NCBI GenBank assembly: GCA_026874595.1
Contig: CM049312.1
Span: 28,669,456-28,733,455 of the forward strand
Direction: 5' to 3'
DNA: 64,000 nt
From: Sipunculus nudus
Lineage: Eukaryota > Annelida > Sipuncula > Golfingiida > Sipunculidae
Shown here: in pieces, positions 1-11,739 of the stretch
Numbering within the stretch: position 1 is the stretch's first letter
Layout of the letters: the number at the start of each line of letters is the position of its first letter
Program-made: the position numbers and the translations under genes
Notes under the pieces: generated by a model
The model's input: the letters and a program-made list of their open reading frames with translations, nothing else
The model's database searches: none
Told to the model about the DNA's origin: nothing

Positions 1-670
1 TTTAAGTTTACACTTTTATTTAGGGTAGGATATAGGGTTGGTTTGTTTCGAAGTTTTTTTAGCAAACCTGTGAGCTTATGCGATGGTGCGGCGTCATCCG
101 TCGTGTGTCGTCTGTACGTTAACCATAGCTATCTCAAAAATGGCAGGAGCTAGCATCACCAAATTTTTTGCAAATTTTCAGTCATCCAAAAAACTATATC
201 AGATTTTGTTTATTTTTTTTCTTACTGCATTTTCATAGATTTTATAGGGAAAAAGCTAAAAAAACTTTAAAAATCTTCTTCTCTGAAACTGTCCAGTCAA
301 ATTGTCAAATATTTCACAGAAATGATCCCTGGAACAATCTTTCTCAAGTTTGTTCGAATGGTTCCAGTTTGGAGATTTTTGGCTGAGTTACAGGAGGTTG
401 AACTTTGTGAACTGTGCAAAAGAGCATATTAAAATTTAAATCTCAGAAACGGCTGGAGCTATCATCACCAAATTTTATGCCAATGTTGGTCACATGAGTC
501 ATATCTGAAATTGAGGTATTGGTGGCGCCACCTGCATCGGCCTTTTTTGTACGGGGTCATCAGTGCCCATATCACACTGACAGCTACAAATAACTTCTTC
601 TCTGAAACGAAATGGCCAAATTGTTTAATATCGCACAGAAATGATCCTTGGGTAGTGCTTTCTGAAGTTT

Positions 671-1440
671 GTTCAAATGGTCTCAGTTCAGTGACTTTTG
701 GCTAAGTTTAGGAAGCTGAATCTAGTCATATGCCATAACAGCCCATTTTAGCTAAGTGGCTACAAAAATCTTCTTCTCAAAAACCACTGGGCCAAATTCT
801 TAAATCTCACACATTAATTATCCTTAGATGTTGATAATTCAAGTTTGTTCAAATGGTCTCAGTTCAGTGACTTTTGGCTGAGTTATGGGGAGCTGAATTT
901 AGTCATATGCCATAACAGCCAATTTTAGCTAAGTGGCTACAAAAATCTTCTTCTCAACAACCACTGGGCCAAATTCTTAAATCTCACACATTAATTATCC
1001 TGAGATGTTGATAATTCAAGTTTGATCAAATGGTCTCAGTTCAGTGACTTTTGGCTGAGTTATGGGGAGCTGAATTTAGTCATATGCCATAACAGCCAAT
1101 TCTAGCTACGTGGCTACAAAAATCTTCTTCTCAACAACCACTGGGCCAAATTCTTAAATCTCACACATTAATTATCCTGAGATGTTGATAATTCAAGTTT
1201 GTTCAAATGGTCTCAGTTCAGTGACTTTTGGCTGAGTTATGGGAAGCTAAATTTAGTCATATGCCATAACAGCCCATGTTAGCTAAGTGGCTACAAAAAT
1301 CTTCTCAAAAACCACTGGGCCAAATTCTTAAATCTCACACATTAATTATCCTTAGATGTTGATAATTCAAGTTTGTTCAAATGGTTTTGATTCAATGATT
1401 TTTGGCCGAGTTATGGGAAGCTGAACTTTGCCATTTTGTT
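671..1440 (+). repeat. 176-bp tandem array inside family A copy 1
   Basis: The landmark GTTCAAATGG (once GATCAAATGG) recurs at 671, 847, 1024, 1201 and 1375, giving periods of 174-177 bp. Units share GTGACTTTTGGCTGAGTTAT, CATATGCCATAACAGCC and CCACTGGGCCAAATTCTTAA. Copy 2 of the element holds about one unit at the matching place, so this is a local expansion. Confidence 0.85.
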
Positions 1441-2202
1441 GTATTTTCCCATATGAGTTATAAACCTACAAAACGTTTTTCGACTGATGATGATACTGAG
1501 GCCAGTTTGTTTAATATTTTGCAAGAATAATTCCCTGAATCATTCTTATAATAATTGTCTTTTATGGTTAAAAAAAAATTGAATTTGGCTGAATTATAAA
1601 GATTGAATTGAGTCATTTTACCAAATATGTTAGCTTTGTGAAGCAGATACATCTAGCCTAGCACAAGTTTATCAGCATCCATTACATCATGCCTCTAGAC
1701 ATTTAGGTTTCAGGTTATCTATGAAGATATTGACAAGAAAGTTTTTAAAAACTTTTAATAAATGTAGATTTATGATATTACATATCATCTGTACACTAAC
1801 TCATAATTTCTCAGGAATAGCAGTAGCTACCATCCCCAAATGTTATGCAATTATCTGTCACATATCAAATGTTGATGGATTCATCTTATTTTTGCTATCT
1901 GCATTTACTTAGATTTTACAAGGAAAAAGCTGAAAAAAACTTGTAAAAGTCTTCTTCTTGTAAACAGTCCAGCCAAACTGTCCAAATTTTACAGAAAAGA
2001 TCCCAGAGGCAGCCCTCTCAAGTTTGTTCAAATGATTTGTGTTGGATAAATTTTAGCAGAGTTACATAACAGGCCAAGATTGTGTACGTTTCTTGAATAG
2101 GTTGAGAAACTGCCAACTGTTCCAGATTTGGCAACAGATCAAGAGTTCATTCAGTGCAGCCAAATGTAGGTCAACAGTTCAGTCAGTGCAGCCAAGCACA
2201 AG

Positions 2203-2293
2203 GCATGTGATCCCCTAATGGGCAGCATGTGATCATCTCATGGGTAGCATGTGATCACCTCATGAGTATCATGTGATCACCTCATGGGTGTCA
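2203..2293 (+). repeat. 23-bp minisatellite, about 4 units
   Basis: GCATGTGATC and close variants recur at 2203, 2225, 2248 and 2270, each with TCATGGGT-like sequence between. It lies inside family A copy 1 and is absent from the matching part of copy 2. Confidence 0.75.
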
Positions 2294-3172
2294 TGCCCCT
2301 CAGGGCTGCATATGGAGCCAATCTGTGAGCTTATGCAATTGTGTGGCTACTATTTCAGATTTGGCAATAGGCAAAAGGTCAGCCTGGATTTATTTATAGC
2401 TTTGGCAAACTGCCAACTGTTTCAGATTATGCAACAGGTCAAGAGTTCACTCAGTGCAGCCAGGTACAGGTCAAAAATTCACTCAGTCTAGCCAGGTGCA
2501 GGTCAAGAGTTCACTCAGTGCAGTAGCCTGAGCCAGTAATTTGTCACAGTACACTCGGGGCAACAGCCTTTCTCACCTAAGCCTGGTCAGCCCCGTGCAT
2601 CAGACTCAAGGTAAGTTTGATGTATTGGCCTGATATTCTGACCTGTCTATGTGTTTTTATGGCTTTCTCGTTCACAAGACAGGTGTCGCCATCTACAATG
2701 ACTTGCAAAGTGTATTTGCCTGCTTAATTCTACAGAAAAATTTGATATATCAGCCTGAAATTGGGCATATGTGTACATGTCAAATAGCAATGTTGTATAC
2801 AAGACTGGTGGTGCCACCTACAATAATTTTTGTGTTGTGTGCACCCATGCCAGAATTTCAGCAGTGATGTTTGTGTATTGTTTCTTGTTCAAAATGTTTA
2901 TTACTTGCTTTGTTCATATATATGAAAAGTAGTGGTTCAGCACTGAAGCATTATACCTGGTGTATATCCATATGCACAGGTTCGCATAAGGCCTGTAGGC
3001 CTTGTTATACATGTACATGCATACTACATGATACACATCTTGTGTATTGAATCTGTTGATACATGTATGTAATTCTGATAAAAAAACTGTGTAAACTTGA
3101 AAGTACTTTCACTGACAGTGCTTTACAAATAACAAATAATAAATAAACTATTTAAAGTCCAAATAATTAATT

Positions 3173-4130
3173 GTATCCGCAAACACGTTTTGCGGATACT
3201 ATATTTTCAGGCCGCCGCCGCATAGGTGTCCAAAGAACTCCTCCGTAACCGCTTGGTGGAATTTTACGAAACCTGGGATTATGTTCGGGTCACATGTGAA
3301 CTGCTGCGCCCCGATTTTGTTTTGACCTCTGACATTTCCTCTGCGCTCTGCATCCATTCGTGCGTCTGTTTCCACACATAAACCCACATATCTTGGGAAC
3401 CGTTTGACCGATCAGAAAAAAATTTGTGCAAATGAAGCCCTTGGATAGCTTTATAACATACACTAAAAATGGTGGCACCATCTGCAACCATATTTGCACA
3501 GGTCCATCTGTTCATCTGCCTTGGATTAAAATCACTCCTAACAGTTCTATGCAGTGGTTTGACTAATTCACCTGAAATTCAGCATGCGTATACATCCTGG
3601 ATAGCTTTCTTGATTTTATGACAGGTGGCGCCACCTACATTCACGTTTACGCTGAAGACATCCAAGGTCATATCTCGGGAACCGTTTGGGCCAAAATTTT
3701 GCATGTGTATAGATCTCACATAGCTCTTTATCATATGCAAACTGGTGGCGCCATCTGCAGCAATATTTGCACACCGTTTGTCTGTTTGTCTGCCGTGGGA
3801 TAAAATCACTTCTATCTCGGCAGGGGTTTGACATATCTTCCTAAAATTTTGAAGGATAATACATCCTGGACAGCTCTCTTGATTTTATGACAGGTGGCGC
3901 CACCTACATTCTAGTTTACGCTGAAGACATCTAAGCTCATATCTCGGAAACCATTTGACCGATTGGGCCAAAATTTTCCATGTGTATAGATCTCACATAG
4001 CTCTTTATCATACGCAAAACTGGTGGCGCCACCTGCAACCATTCTTGCACAGCGTGGTGGGATTAAATCACTCCTATCTGTAGCTGGTTGGAACAGTTGT
4101 AAGAAATACCATAAGAATAGCATGTTGTTG
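3173..4130 (+). mobile_element. GTATCC-headed repeat with GGTGGCGCCACC-bearing tandem units
   Basis: Begins with a hairpin GTATCCGCAAA...TTGCGGATAC (3173-3199) followed by GCCGCCGCCGC, the same layout as the head of the element at 13324. The interior repeats a module of roughly 270 bp (for example 3610-3880 versus 3880-4060) containing GACAGGTGGCGCCACCTACA and CATATCTCGG. The right border is not clear. Confidence 0.55.
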
Positions 4131-5230
4131 AAATGATGACTACATCAATCCCAAAATCTCATATACAAACAGTCCTATCAAAAAATTATATTAATGGTCC
4201 CTGAATGACCATGAGTTGCTTAATTGGTGGACTGTTTACTTCAGTTTTTGACACTGTGTACAGTGATACTTATAAGGCAGTGTAAGTAGTGAGATGTCAT
4301 ACAAAATGACAACTATAAATGTTTCCTGATCAAAGAGTTCCAGTTCAGTTTTAGACATAACATGTGGTGCCACTTTGACATGTTCAAAGTAATAGATAAT
4401 ATATATTCTTATAGTAATTTTAGTAACAATATAGTTAAATATGTAGTGATAGTTTTATAGATAATATTAATAATATTATATATATTGATAATAGATTTGT
4501 ATGATAATTAAAATTCATAGCATTGAATATTTACTGGTTATATAAGACATATAATACTCCTTAATCAGACTGTGAATTATGCTTATTTCCATGATTGCTT
4601 AATATATTACAAACAGTGGTTGTAATGTATTTATAACCGCATGCCTCCAGTTCCTGGTGTATGTGACCTAGCCAAGGTAAACACAAGCATAAAAGCACCG
4701 TGAATTGGCCCTGGAGCATTGTTGAAACTTTCATGAGGCACATTATGCTTGTGAGTATTGTGTGGTATGGCTGATTTTTTCAGTGGAACATTCTGTTTTA
4801 TGCTGGTCATAAACTCACATGGTTTTAAAGCAAAAAGAAGAGTGTTATAACCATGTTTGGAGGTCATCTGGACTTCCCACGCTTCGCACTTGGTGACTTT
4901 GGGGCTGACTATAAACATCTACAAAACTTCAGTCCTGTACTTTAATCATGCTTACCAGTACGTCTTTTCACTGTTTTCATAGGGAAGCGATATAACATAT
5001 CTGCCTGAATACTCGTAATTGTTATGTTAATTCTGTTTCAGTACTTAAGTCAACAGTTCTTGACACATGGTTTAGCTGGTTATATTTTCTTTATACTGAA
5101 TCCACTTGCCAAGTTGAGCAAGTAAGAAGCGACCTTTGTTTAGCTTACCACTATACATCGTCTTTTGTTCAAGGTCAAATCTGCAGATGTTTTGTTTTCC
5201 GAAACACTAAAACTTTTGAGATGGTGCATA
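4131..5230. other. No gene seen
   Basis: AT-rich sequence with no supported exon. Minus-strand open frames at 4561-4918 have no recognisable domain and no splice support. Confidence 0.5.
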
Positions 5231-7664
5231 TTTTTAGCTCAGCTGACTTTCAGTCATGCTGGGCTATAGCGATGGGTCTTTGTCCGGCGTCCTTCCGTCT
5301 GTACGTCCGGCCGGCCGGCCGTCCATTAGCAGGGCACAAATCGTAACCGTAGGGGCTAGGGCCATGAACCCTATGCAGTCTTAGAGGTTATAAAAAGATC
5401 TCCTTGCAAACCTGAAATAAGGTCACTGCGACCTATATTCTCGAAGTTATAGGGTGTGTTTGCACCCCCCAGAAATAACTCTTTGTGACAAATTTTCATC
5501 CCAAACCTTCCATCTCTCACATACAGCTCACCTACCAACAGGGGAAGAACCATAATTTTTTTAGGTCAAAAGGTCAAAGGTCAAGGTCACAGGAGCCTCT
5601 TCTTTGAAAAGCCTGTGGATGCATTTTAAGCCAACCCTTTCATCCCAATTCTTTGATCTTTCACATATAGCTCACCTACTAAGTTGGAGAAGAATCCTAT
5701 AGATTTTGAGGTCACAAGGTCAAAGGTCAGGGTCACAGGATCCACTTCTTTGAAAAGGTAGTGGACACATTTCAAGCTAGACTTTTCATTCCAAACCTTC
5801 CAGCACTGATATCGCTTCTCTGCCAACAGGGGAAAAGACCTGTTGATTTTGAGGTTAAAGGTCAAGTTCACTGCACCCACTTCTTGCGTGGAGTCATTTT
5901 CAGGCAAACTTTTCAATCTGTACCTTCCATCTGTCATATATGGCTTACCTACCAATAAGGGAAGAAGCCTATTGATGTTGAGGTCAAAAAGTCAAAGGTC
6001 AAGGTCACAATATTTAATTGTTCTAAATGCTTGTGAGCATATTTCAAGTTTAACTGTTCAACCCAAACCTTCAGTCTTTCACATATGCCACATCTATGCA
6101 TCACTCAGTTTGACTCAAACTTCATATTTATGGGTCTTTTTGCTTGAATAAATAACTTATTGATTTTGGGGTCAGCTGGTCAGCAGGTTAAAGGTTGCAG
6201 GTCAAAGTTATTCACCCATTGGTTGCCAAGTAATTACACCAGATTTAAGTGGTCAGTAGTTACCCATCATTTAGAAAGAATCCAGTTGATATATGGGCAA
6301 AAGGCCAAGGTCATAGGTCAGGGATGTTCACAATTACTTATTTTATAGACCATCTCTATTTTTCTTGTATATATAACCATCCCACTCCAGCTGGTACATC
6401 TCCCTGTGTGGCTGTAATTGTGAGTGACACTGGTGACATATGACTCCCTTTTGTATCAGCCTATTAAGTGATAAGGCTCAGTGATAAGTACCTCGTTACT
6501 TCATAACAAAAACACTGTTGTCAGAATGCTTCAGCCAGGCATTAAGACTATGAGAGTATAGTATTAAGGTTTAGCTACTGATTTATAAGATGATGGGAAC
6601 ATTTTGCAGTTTATTTTATGGAATCCTAGCAATAAACTTAGTTTCCTAGATATCTGAATATTTTAATATATATCACCACATATAAAAGCAAGTGTTTGTT
6701 CTCATAATATGTGGATGTGTACCTTGATTTAGGATGGCTTTTTGTTTTATTTCAAGACTCTTAGTCATGCTTTCTGCATTTCTTTTCTTTCAGGTTTGGC
6801 AGTTTACCTACCCTGCTGACCCCATTGAAAAGAAGAGTGATAATAAAAATATTGGACTTACACTTTTTACAATTGCATATCTATAAATCTGATATGAGGG
6901 CCTGGACATGCCTTTTGAATTATTTTGGGCATTTAGTACTGGATAATTTGCCCCAAGTTTGGTCTCTTATTGGAGAATGTGGGATATCAAATGTCATACT
7001 TGTCAGAAATCCATTATGTCTGCCAGTTAGCCACCTTAGAAATTCTTTCTTCAGGGCAGTTTCAGTAATTTTTCTTTAATGTTTGGTCCGATTTAGAGAA
7101 TGTTTGTTGTCTGATTTCAGACTTGTCAGAAGTCCAATATGGCCACCAGGCAACCATCTTTTAATTCCTTTTGATCATATTATCTCAAGAACAGTTAAAG
7201 TGAATGCAGTTGGATGTATATTTATGTAATCTTGTAAAGGATTGGGTCAAATATTTCTGAATAAATATTACCATCATTTATAAAAGTGCAGTACAGTTGG
7301 CTTGTATTGAATAAAAATTCATACAGAAGCACCTGTTTCTCAATAATTCTTGCATGTATTTCCTTGATTTTTGCTATATATTTTGATCTTATATTTGCCC
7401 TTTGTGGTGTTCCTTTTGAGACTGACAGGTTTCAAGCAAGCTGTTGGAATAGTTCCTGATAGCTTAACAATCATGCATTTTCCTCAGACCATCAATTCAC
7501 TGTGTTTTAACCAGACATAGGTGATATATATTTCTGTTGTCATAGAAAATTTTCAACAAATTGGCAAATTGGTTCTTCAGAATTTGACTGGAAGTTGTGA
7601 ATCTCAGTCCATGATGTCACAGGTCATGCTTGGCAGCTGAGCGTCATGACCCATGGGTCACTTG
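5231..7664 (+). mobile_element. Family B (AGCTCAGCTGA) element, copy 1
   Basis: Starts TTTTTAGCTCAGCTGACTTT, then a CCGT/CCGG-rich stretch, and ends CAGCTGAGCGTCATGACC followed by CATGGGTCACTTG. GCTCAGCTG and CAGCTGAGC form short inverted ends. Nearly collinear with 58201-60570. The first half repeats a module of about 145 bp carrying AGGTCAAAGGTCA, with ATTTCAAGC or GCATTTTAAGCC between. No transposase is visible, so the copy is non-autonomous or decayed. Confidence 0.8.
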
Positions 7665-7706
7665 TTTTTTATTTTTCTCCTCACATTTTTGGATGGAACA
7701 TGTTGG

Positions 7707-7742
<36 letters not shown>

Positions 7743-8555
7743 ATTGTTGAGCCTGCAAAAACAAAGCCTTAACATCTAGTCTCGAAATATTTTACTTGTC
7801 AGTTAACAACTGTTAATGTTAATGTTTAGTGTTGCTTAGTTAGCACTGCATTAATAGGTTACTGGTAACACTATAGTGCCTTTCATAGGTGGGTGGGCTG
7901 TAGGTTTCCCAAGTCAACTATCTTATGAAATTTCAAAGTATGAACCAGTCTAAGACCAAGCTGGAAAAGGCTGATTATTGTGACTTCATTAATTTAGGTT
8001 ACTAGTTCATGGCTGTCATTCTGTAGACAGGGTTTCCCTGTAAATAGCTGTGATGCTATATTTGGAAAAACTGGTTATTTCCAGATATGACTGTGTTATC
8101 ATATTATGCATAAGATATGGATACAGAGGCATGGGTTCTCCTACAGAGAGGCCATTGTTGAGAGGAGGTCACCACCAAGGTAACTAACAACCAGATAATG
8201 CCACAGATCATCTTATCTAAAGGGTCAGCAGGTACACTGATGCATGACGCCATTGGCAAAACCTGGTACAAGTTTATCAAGTGCAGTCGTCAGTCTTTAT
8301 ATTCAGACAGCTAGGGGCAAGGTTTTCAATACACAAATACACAAGGAATCTGAGGGATGTATAAAACATTAACAGATGGCAATATTATCGGAGTAAAAGT
8401 GTACACAATGTACCAGAAGGCATCCTCATGTGACCAGTGATACACATAGACTTTTCTCACTTATTGAACTACCACTTTTTTTATTGCTGCTTCTTATAAC
8501 AAAATTCACCATACTTGGCCCAGTAAATTTGAAATATTGGAAACTCTTACATTCT
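7665..8555. other. Non-coding gap with a TA microsatellite
   Basis: Unremarkable intergenic sequence except for (TA)n at about 7710-7740. No exon is supported. Confidence 0.5.
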
Positions 8556-9028
8556 TTAAAGGGGCCCAATCACCTATCTGACCTTCATGAACTAAAGGTA
8601 ATCCCTTGGAGCTTTCATAAAAATAGGCCAGAAAACGTGGATATGACCGTACACAGCCTGCTTGTTTTGCTTATATCAACATTATTATGATATGAGGGGG
8701 GCCCGCCAAAAAAAATAAAAATCAAATTCAACGAGGGCATCTGACACCATGTCAGATAAGCCAGGGCTTTGCAAATCGGGTATTGCAACAAGTGACCTTT
8801 CTACCTCCGCATATATGCAACCTATTACCTTAAATTACATGTTTTCTTGTTTGTCAACATTGCTGTGTTTACAAACATGTTGTTGATAAACAAGTTCACA
8901 CATCCTTAACGAAGGCCTTATAAGGAATTTCCACAACGAAATTACACTTAGATCATTAATATATACACAAGAGGAAGCCAGAATCACATAAATTCTTTTT
9001 AAAATGTAGATGATTGGGCACCTTTAAG
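8556..9028 (+). mobile_element. Family I MITE, copy 1 (TTTAAAGG ends)
   Basis: Left end TTTAAAGGGGCCCAATCACC and right end GATTGGGCACCTTTAA form a terminal inverted repeat of about 20 bp. The interior GGAGCTTTCATAAAAATAGG followed by CCAGAAAAC recurs inverted at 42191-42570. At 473 bp it has no coding capacity, so it is a miniature inverted-repeat element. Confidence 0.75.
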
Positions 9029-9261
9029 GAGTTGACAGGGCTAATCACCTTTTTATGACCAAAAATCCAAACTGCTGTACATACTAACCGTCATTAAAAC
9101 ATTTCCTGTTGAAAGCAATATTCTTTGTTGTATGACAGAATGGGTGAAAGGTCCTGAGTACTGAATAGTTTTATGACAGATTTTGCACATCATGTGAATA
9201 AAGAATACTTAAAAAATGAACTTTAAAGGTACCCTACCTTATTTGTATAAAATTCTGCTTT

Positions 9262-10113
9262 GTATATGTCCAGGGGAGAATGAGAATCTGGGAAGATCTG
9301 GAATCCTCACGGGAAAAATCAGAATTCTTATTTTTCCCGGGAAAAATGAGAATTCTGATTTTTCCCGGGAATAATAGGAATTCCCATTCTTCCTGGGAAA
9401 AATGAGAATCATTTCATACTATGATTTGATTCTGATTTTTCCCGGGAAGAATGAGAATTCTGATTTTTCCAGGGAAAAACCAGAATTCTTATTTTTCCCA
9501 GCCAGCTCCAATTTGTTAAATGATATCCTTTTAATAGTTAAGGTAGGTTAAGTTTGCATATTTTACTAAGGTATTATAATCAAATTTTTTGTGTTATTAA
9601 CTGACTATTGCTTAAAGAACAGTAACATTTTTTGTCATGAAAAAAAAAGTAGAAAACCCATTTCTGTTAAAATCAGTTTTATTCACACATGATAGTACTA
9701 AACCCATGTTAGTTGAAAACAACAACACCTGATATTTACATATAAGTTCTCAGCACACATGATTCAATTATAAAGATTTCTAAATGTGAATATTTTTAAT
9801 CTACAATTCAGTGAAAATAAACATCTATGTTAGATTGACTAAGTATTAAAAAAATTAAAAGAGTTAAGTTGGCATCAATAATTCCCATTCTTCCCGGGAA
9901 GAATGAGAATTCTCATTTTCCCAGGTTTGAAATTCAAAACTGAATTCCACTCTCTCCCGGGAGAAAAATGAGAATTCTCAATCTTCCCGGGAAGAATGGG
10001 AATCCCTTCATACCATCTCTGGATTCTCATTTTTCCCGGGAAAATCAGAATTTTAATTTTTCCTGGGAGGATTCTAGATCTTCCCAGATTCTCATTCTTC
10101 CCTCGACATATAC
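9262..10113. mobile_element. Foldback element built from GAATTC/CCCGGG palindromes
   Basis: Ends GTATATGTC and GACATATAC are the tips of inverted repeats that include GAATGAGAATCTGGGAAGAT. Each arm (about 9262-9500 and 9890-10113) is itself made of short alternating units of the type GGGAAAAATGAGAATTCTGA and TTTTTCCCGGG. An AT-rich core separates the arms. No coding sequence. The structure is typical of foldback or MITE-type elements; its superfamily is unknown. Confidence 0.75.
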
Positions 10114-10118
10114 ATATG

Positions 10119-11342
10119 TATCACCATAGGGTAATTCTGAAAATGTTATGTTGTGTTTTAGGTACTGTATTTACGTGTATATAAGACGACCCCATGTATA
10201 AGACGACCCCCAATGTTGAGCCTCAAATTTTGGTTCAGATTTTTTTTCAGCATCTTATGTTGGAGTTGCCAGCTACTGAGGATCACTTTGTCAGCATAAT
10301 GATTGCTTTAACACTGATGATTGAAATGGGATTTTGTAATTTTTTATTCTTAAAATAATCAGTGGTATATTTTTTTATGATGCTACAAGTGAAAACAGGA
10401 AAGTAATATAGAAAGGTATGGAGCAGACCAAAACGGAATTCATTTAACATATCAAAGAATGAGTATTATACAACAATCCAAATTAATATCATAAGAGACA
10501 TCAAAGGGTCAATTTTAGGACCCATATTCGGGTAATAAATTATTATCAAGGAGATTGCACCCACTAAGAATTAACATGTCAAGAGAATGTGCATTACAGG
10601 GCATTGACACCTTCCTCTTAAATAAGTAGTTATATGAAATAACATCTTAATACACATATAGATATACACAAGCCTGATCAAAATATATCATTAATCAATG
10701 TGGAATCTTAGGTCAGTCAACCATGTATGAAGTTTGCTGCCCTGAATGCAATTTTGTCTGTTTAACAGAGTTTTATGTCAACTGTTCTAAAAAGTTCATA
10801 GTTTCTCACTTTTTTCAAATGGTAGAGCCTTGATCATTTCTTTTCTTTCTATGAAGTTTATCAGCCTTTTCTGGTCACGTGCCTTCTGTTTTGAAGACTT
10901 GTGATTCTTTTTGCTGGACTTAGTTGAAATGTTCACTGGCTGGCTTGACTTTCCAAGGCTTGGAATCCTATGCTTGTTTTGAGTAATATCTCCAATGAAT
11001 TTTGTTTTGTAAAAACATCTTGCAAAGTGTCCATATTTCTGGCAATGGTTACATCTTGCAGAAATGGCTTTGCATAAGCCAAACTCGTGGCTCAGTCCAC
11101 ACCTTGTGCATAAAGTTGTAAATTCAGGTTTTCTCCACCATGTGTTCTTGATTCTTGTTTACAGGGAAATAGCTCTTGTTGCTGTGTAGAGGTATCGGTT
11201 TTGTTGGTACTAACCTTGAAACAATAAAGATCGCACCAGATTCTCCCCACTTATCACCGGGATGTATATGTGTATTAAGATGTTATTTTATATAACTACC
11301 TAAATCACAATATAACATTTTCTTAATTACCCTATGGTGATA
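10119..11342. mobile_element. Element with about 45-bp inverted ends around a zinc-knuckle frame
   Basis: TATCACCATAGGGTAATT plus AAAATGTTAT and TTTAGGTA at 10119-10164 is matched in reverse complement at 11295-11342. Inside, 10164-10215 has a repeated TATAAGACGACCCC motif, a sequence type I associate with DNA-transposon termini. The interior includes the minus-strand frame at 10796-11158. No target duplication is obvious. Confidence 0.55.
10796..11158 (-). CDS. Zinc-knuckle-type ORF fragment without start codon
   Basis: A 120-codon open frame on the minus strand, closed by TGA at 10796-10798 and preceded by TAA, with no ATG. It contains CTRCGLSHEFGLCK and CNHCQKYGHFARC, two Cys/His clusters that resemble CCHC zinc knuckles of retroelement gag-like or nucleic-acid-binding proteins (spacing CX2CX4HX3C in the second, one residue shorter than canonical). 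A basic Lys/Ser-rich stretch and RDQKRLINFIERKEMIKALP follow. It is probably a terminal exon or relic of a mobile-element protein, since it sits inside an inverted-repeat element. The family is not identified. Confidence 0.4.
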   Translation of the reverse strand, partial: TRIKNTWWRKPEFTTLCTRCGLSHEFGLCKAISARCNHCQKYGHFARCFYKTKFIGDITQNKHRIPSLGKSSQPVNISTKSSKKNHKSSKQKARDQKRLINFIERKEMIKALPFEKSEKL

Positions 11343-11739
11343 ATATGCACACTCACCCAGGTGACATACTAGGATATTTAAAGATGGCAGATCTATCCAT
11401 TCTTTTAATTATCTCAGATCAATTTCAGTTTTATATTGTCCATATCACAAATATCTATAGTACTGAATATTGATACACATGCAGCTCTCCTTACTCCTAT
11501 ATATCAGTATTCTATATAATTATCCTTGTTGCTCATATCTGATATCACTAAATCCCCTTAATTATAAATGATTACAGCATTTTCATAATTCATAACATAA
11601 TATTCCTAATAATCATGTTAAAACACTAAGATTGCCCAGTTTCACATGTAATGACATAATTATCACCATTTTTTACTGATATACTATATTATAATATATG
11701 TGTATATTTTGTATTCCCACCACAACATGCAGGTGTTTA

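Larger units (their letters stand above)
59..3005 (+). mobile_element. Family A non-autonomous element, copy 1
   Basis: Homologous to 47096-48891 over both ends and much of the interior. Both copies start TTAGCAAACCTGTGAGCTTA and end in the hairpin AGGCCTGTAGGCCTTGT, beyond which the flanks differ, so the ends are real element borders. The reverse complement of the right end resembles the left end (both contain CTTATGCGA), suggesting imperfect terminal inverted repeats. No credible protein is encoded. This copy is about 1.15 kb longer than copy 2 because of internal tandem amplification. Confidence 0.75.

Noticed and set aside
4561-4918. 95-codon minus-strand frame
   Set aside because: Looked mildly protein-like but no family recognised and no exon borders; kept out of the feature list.
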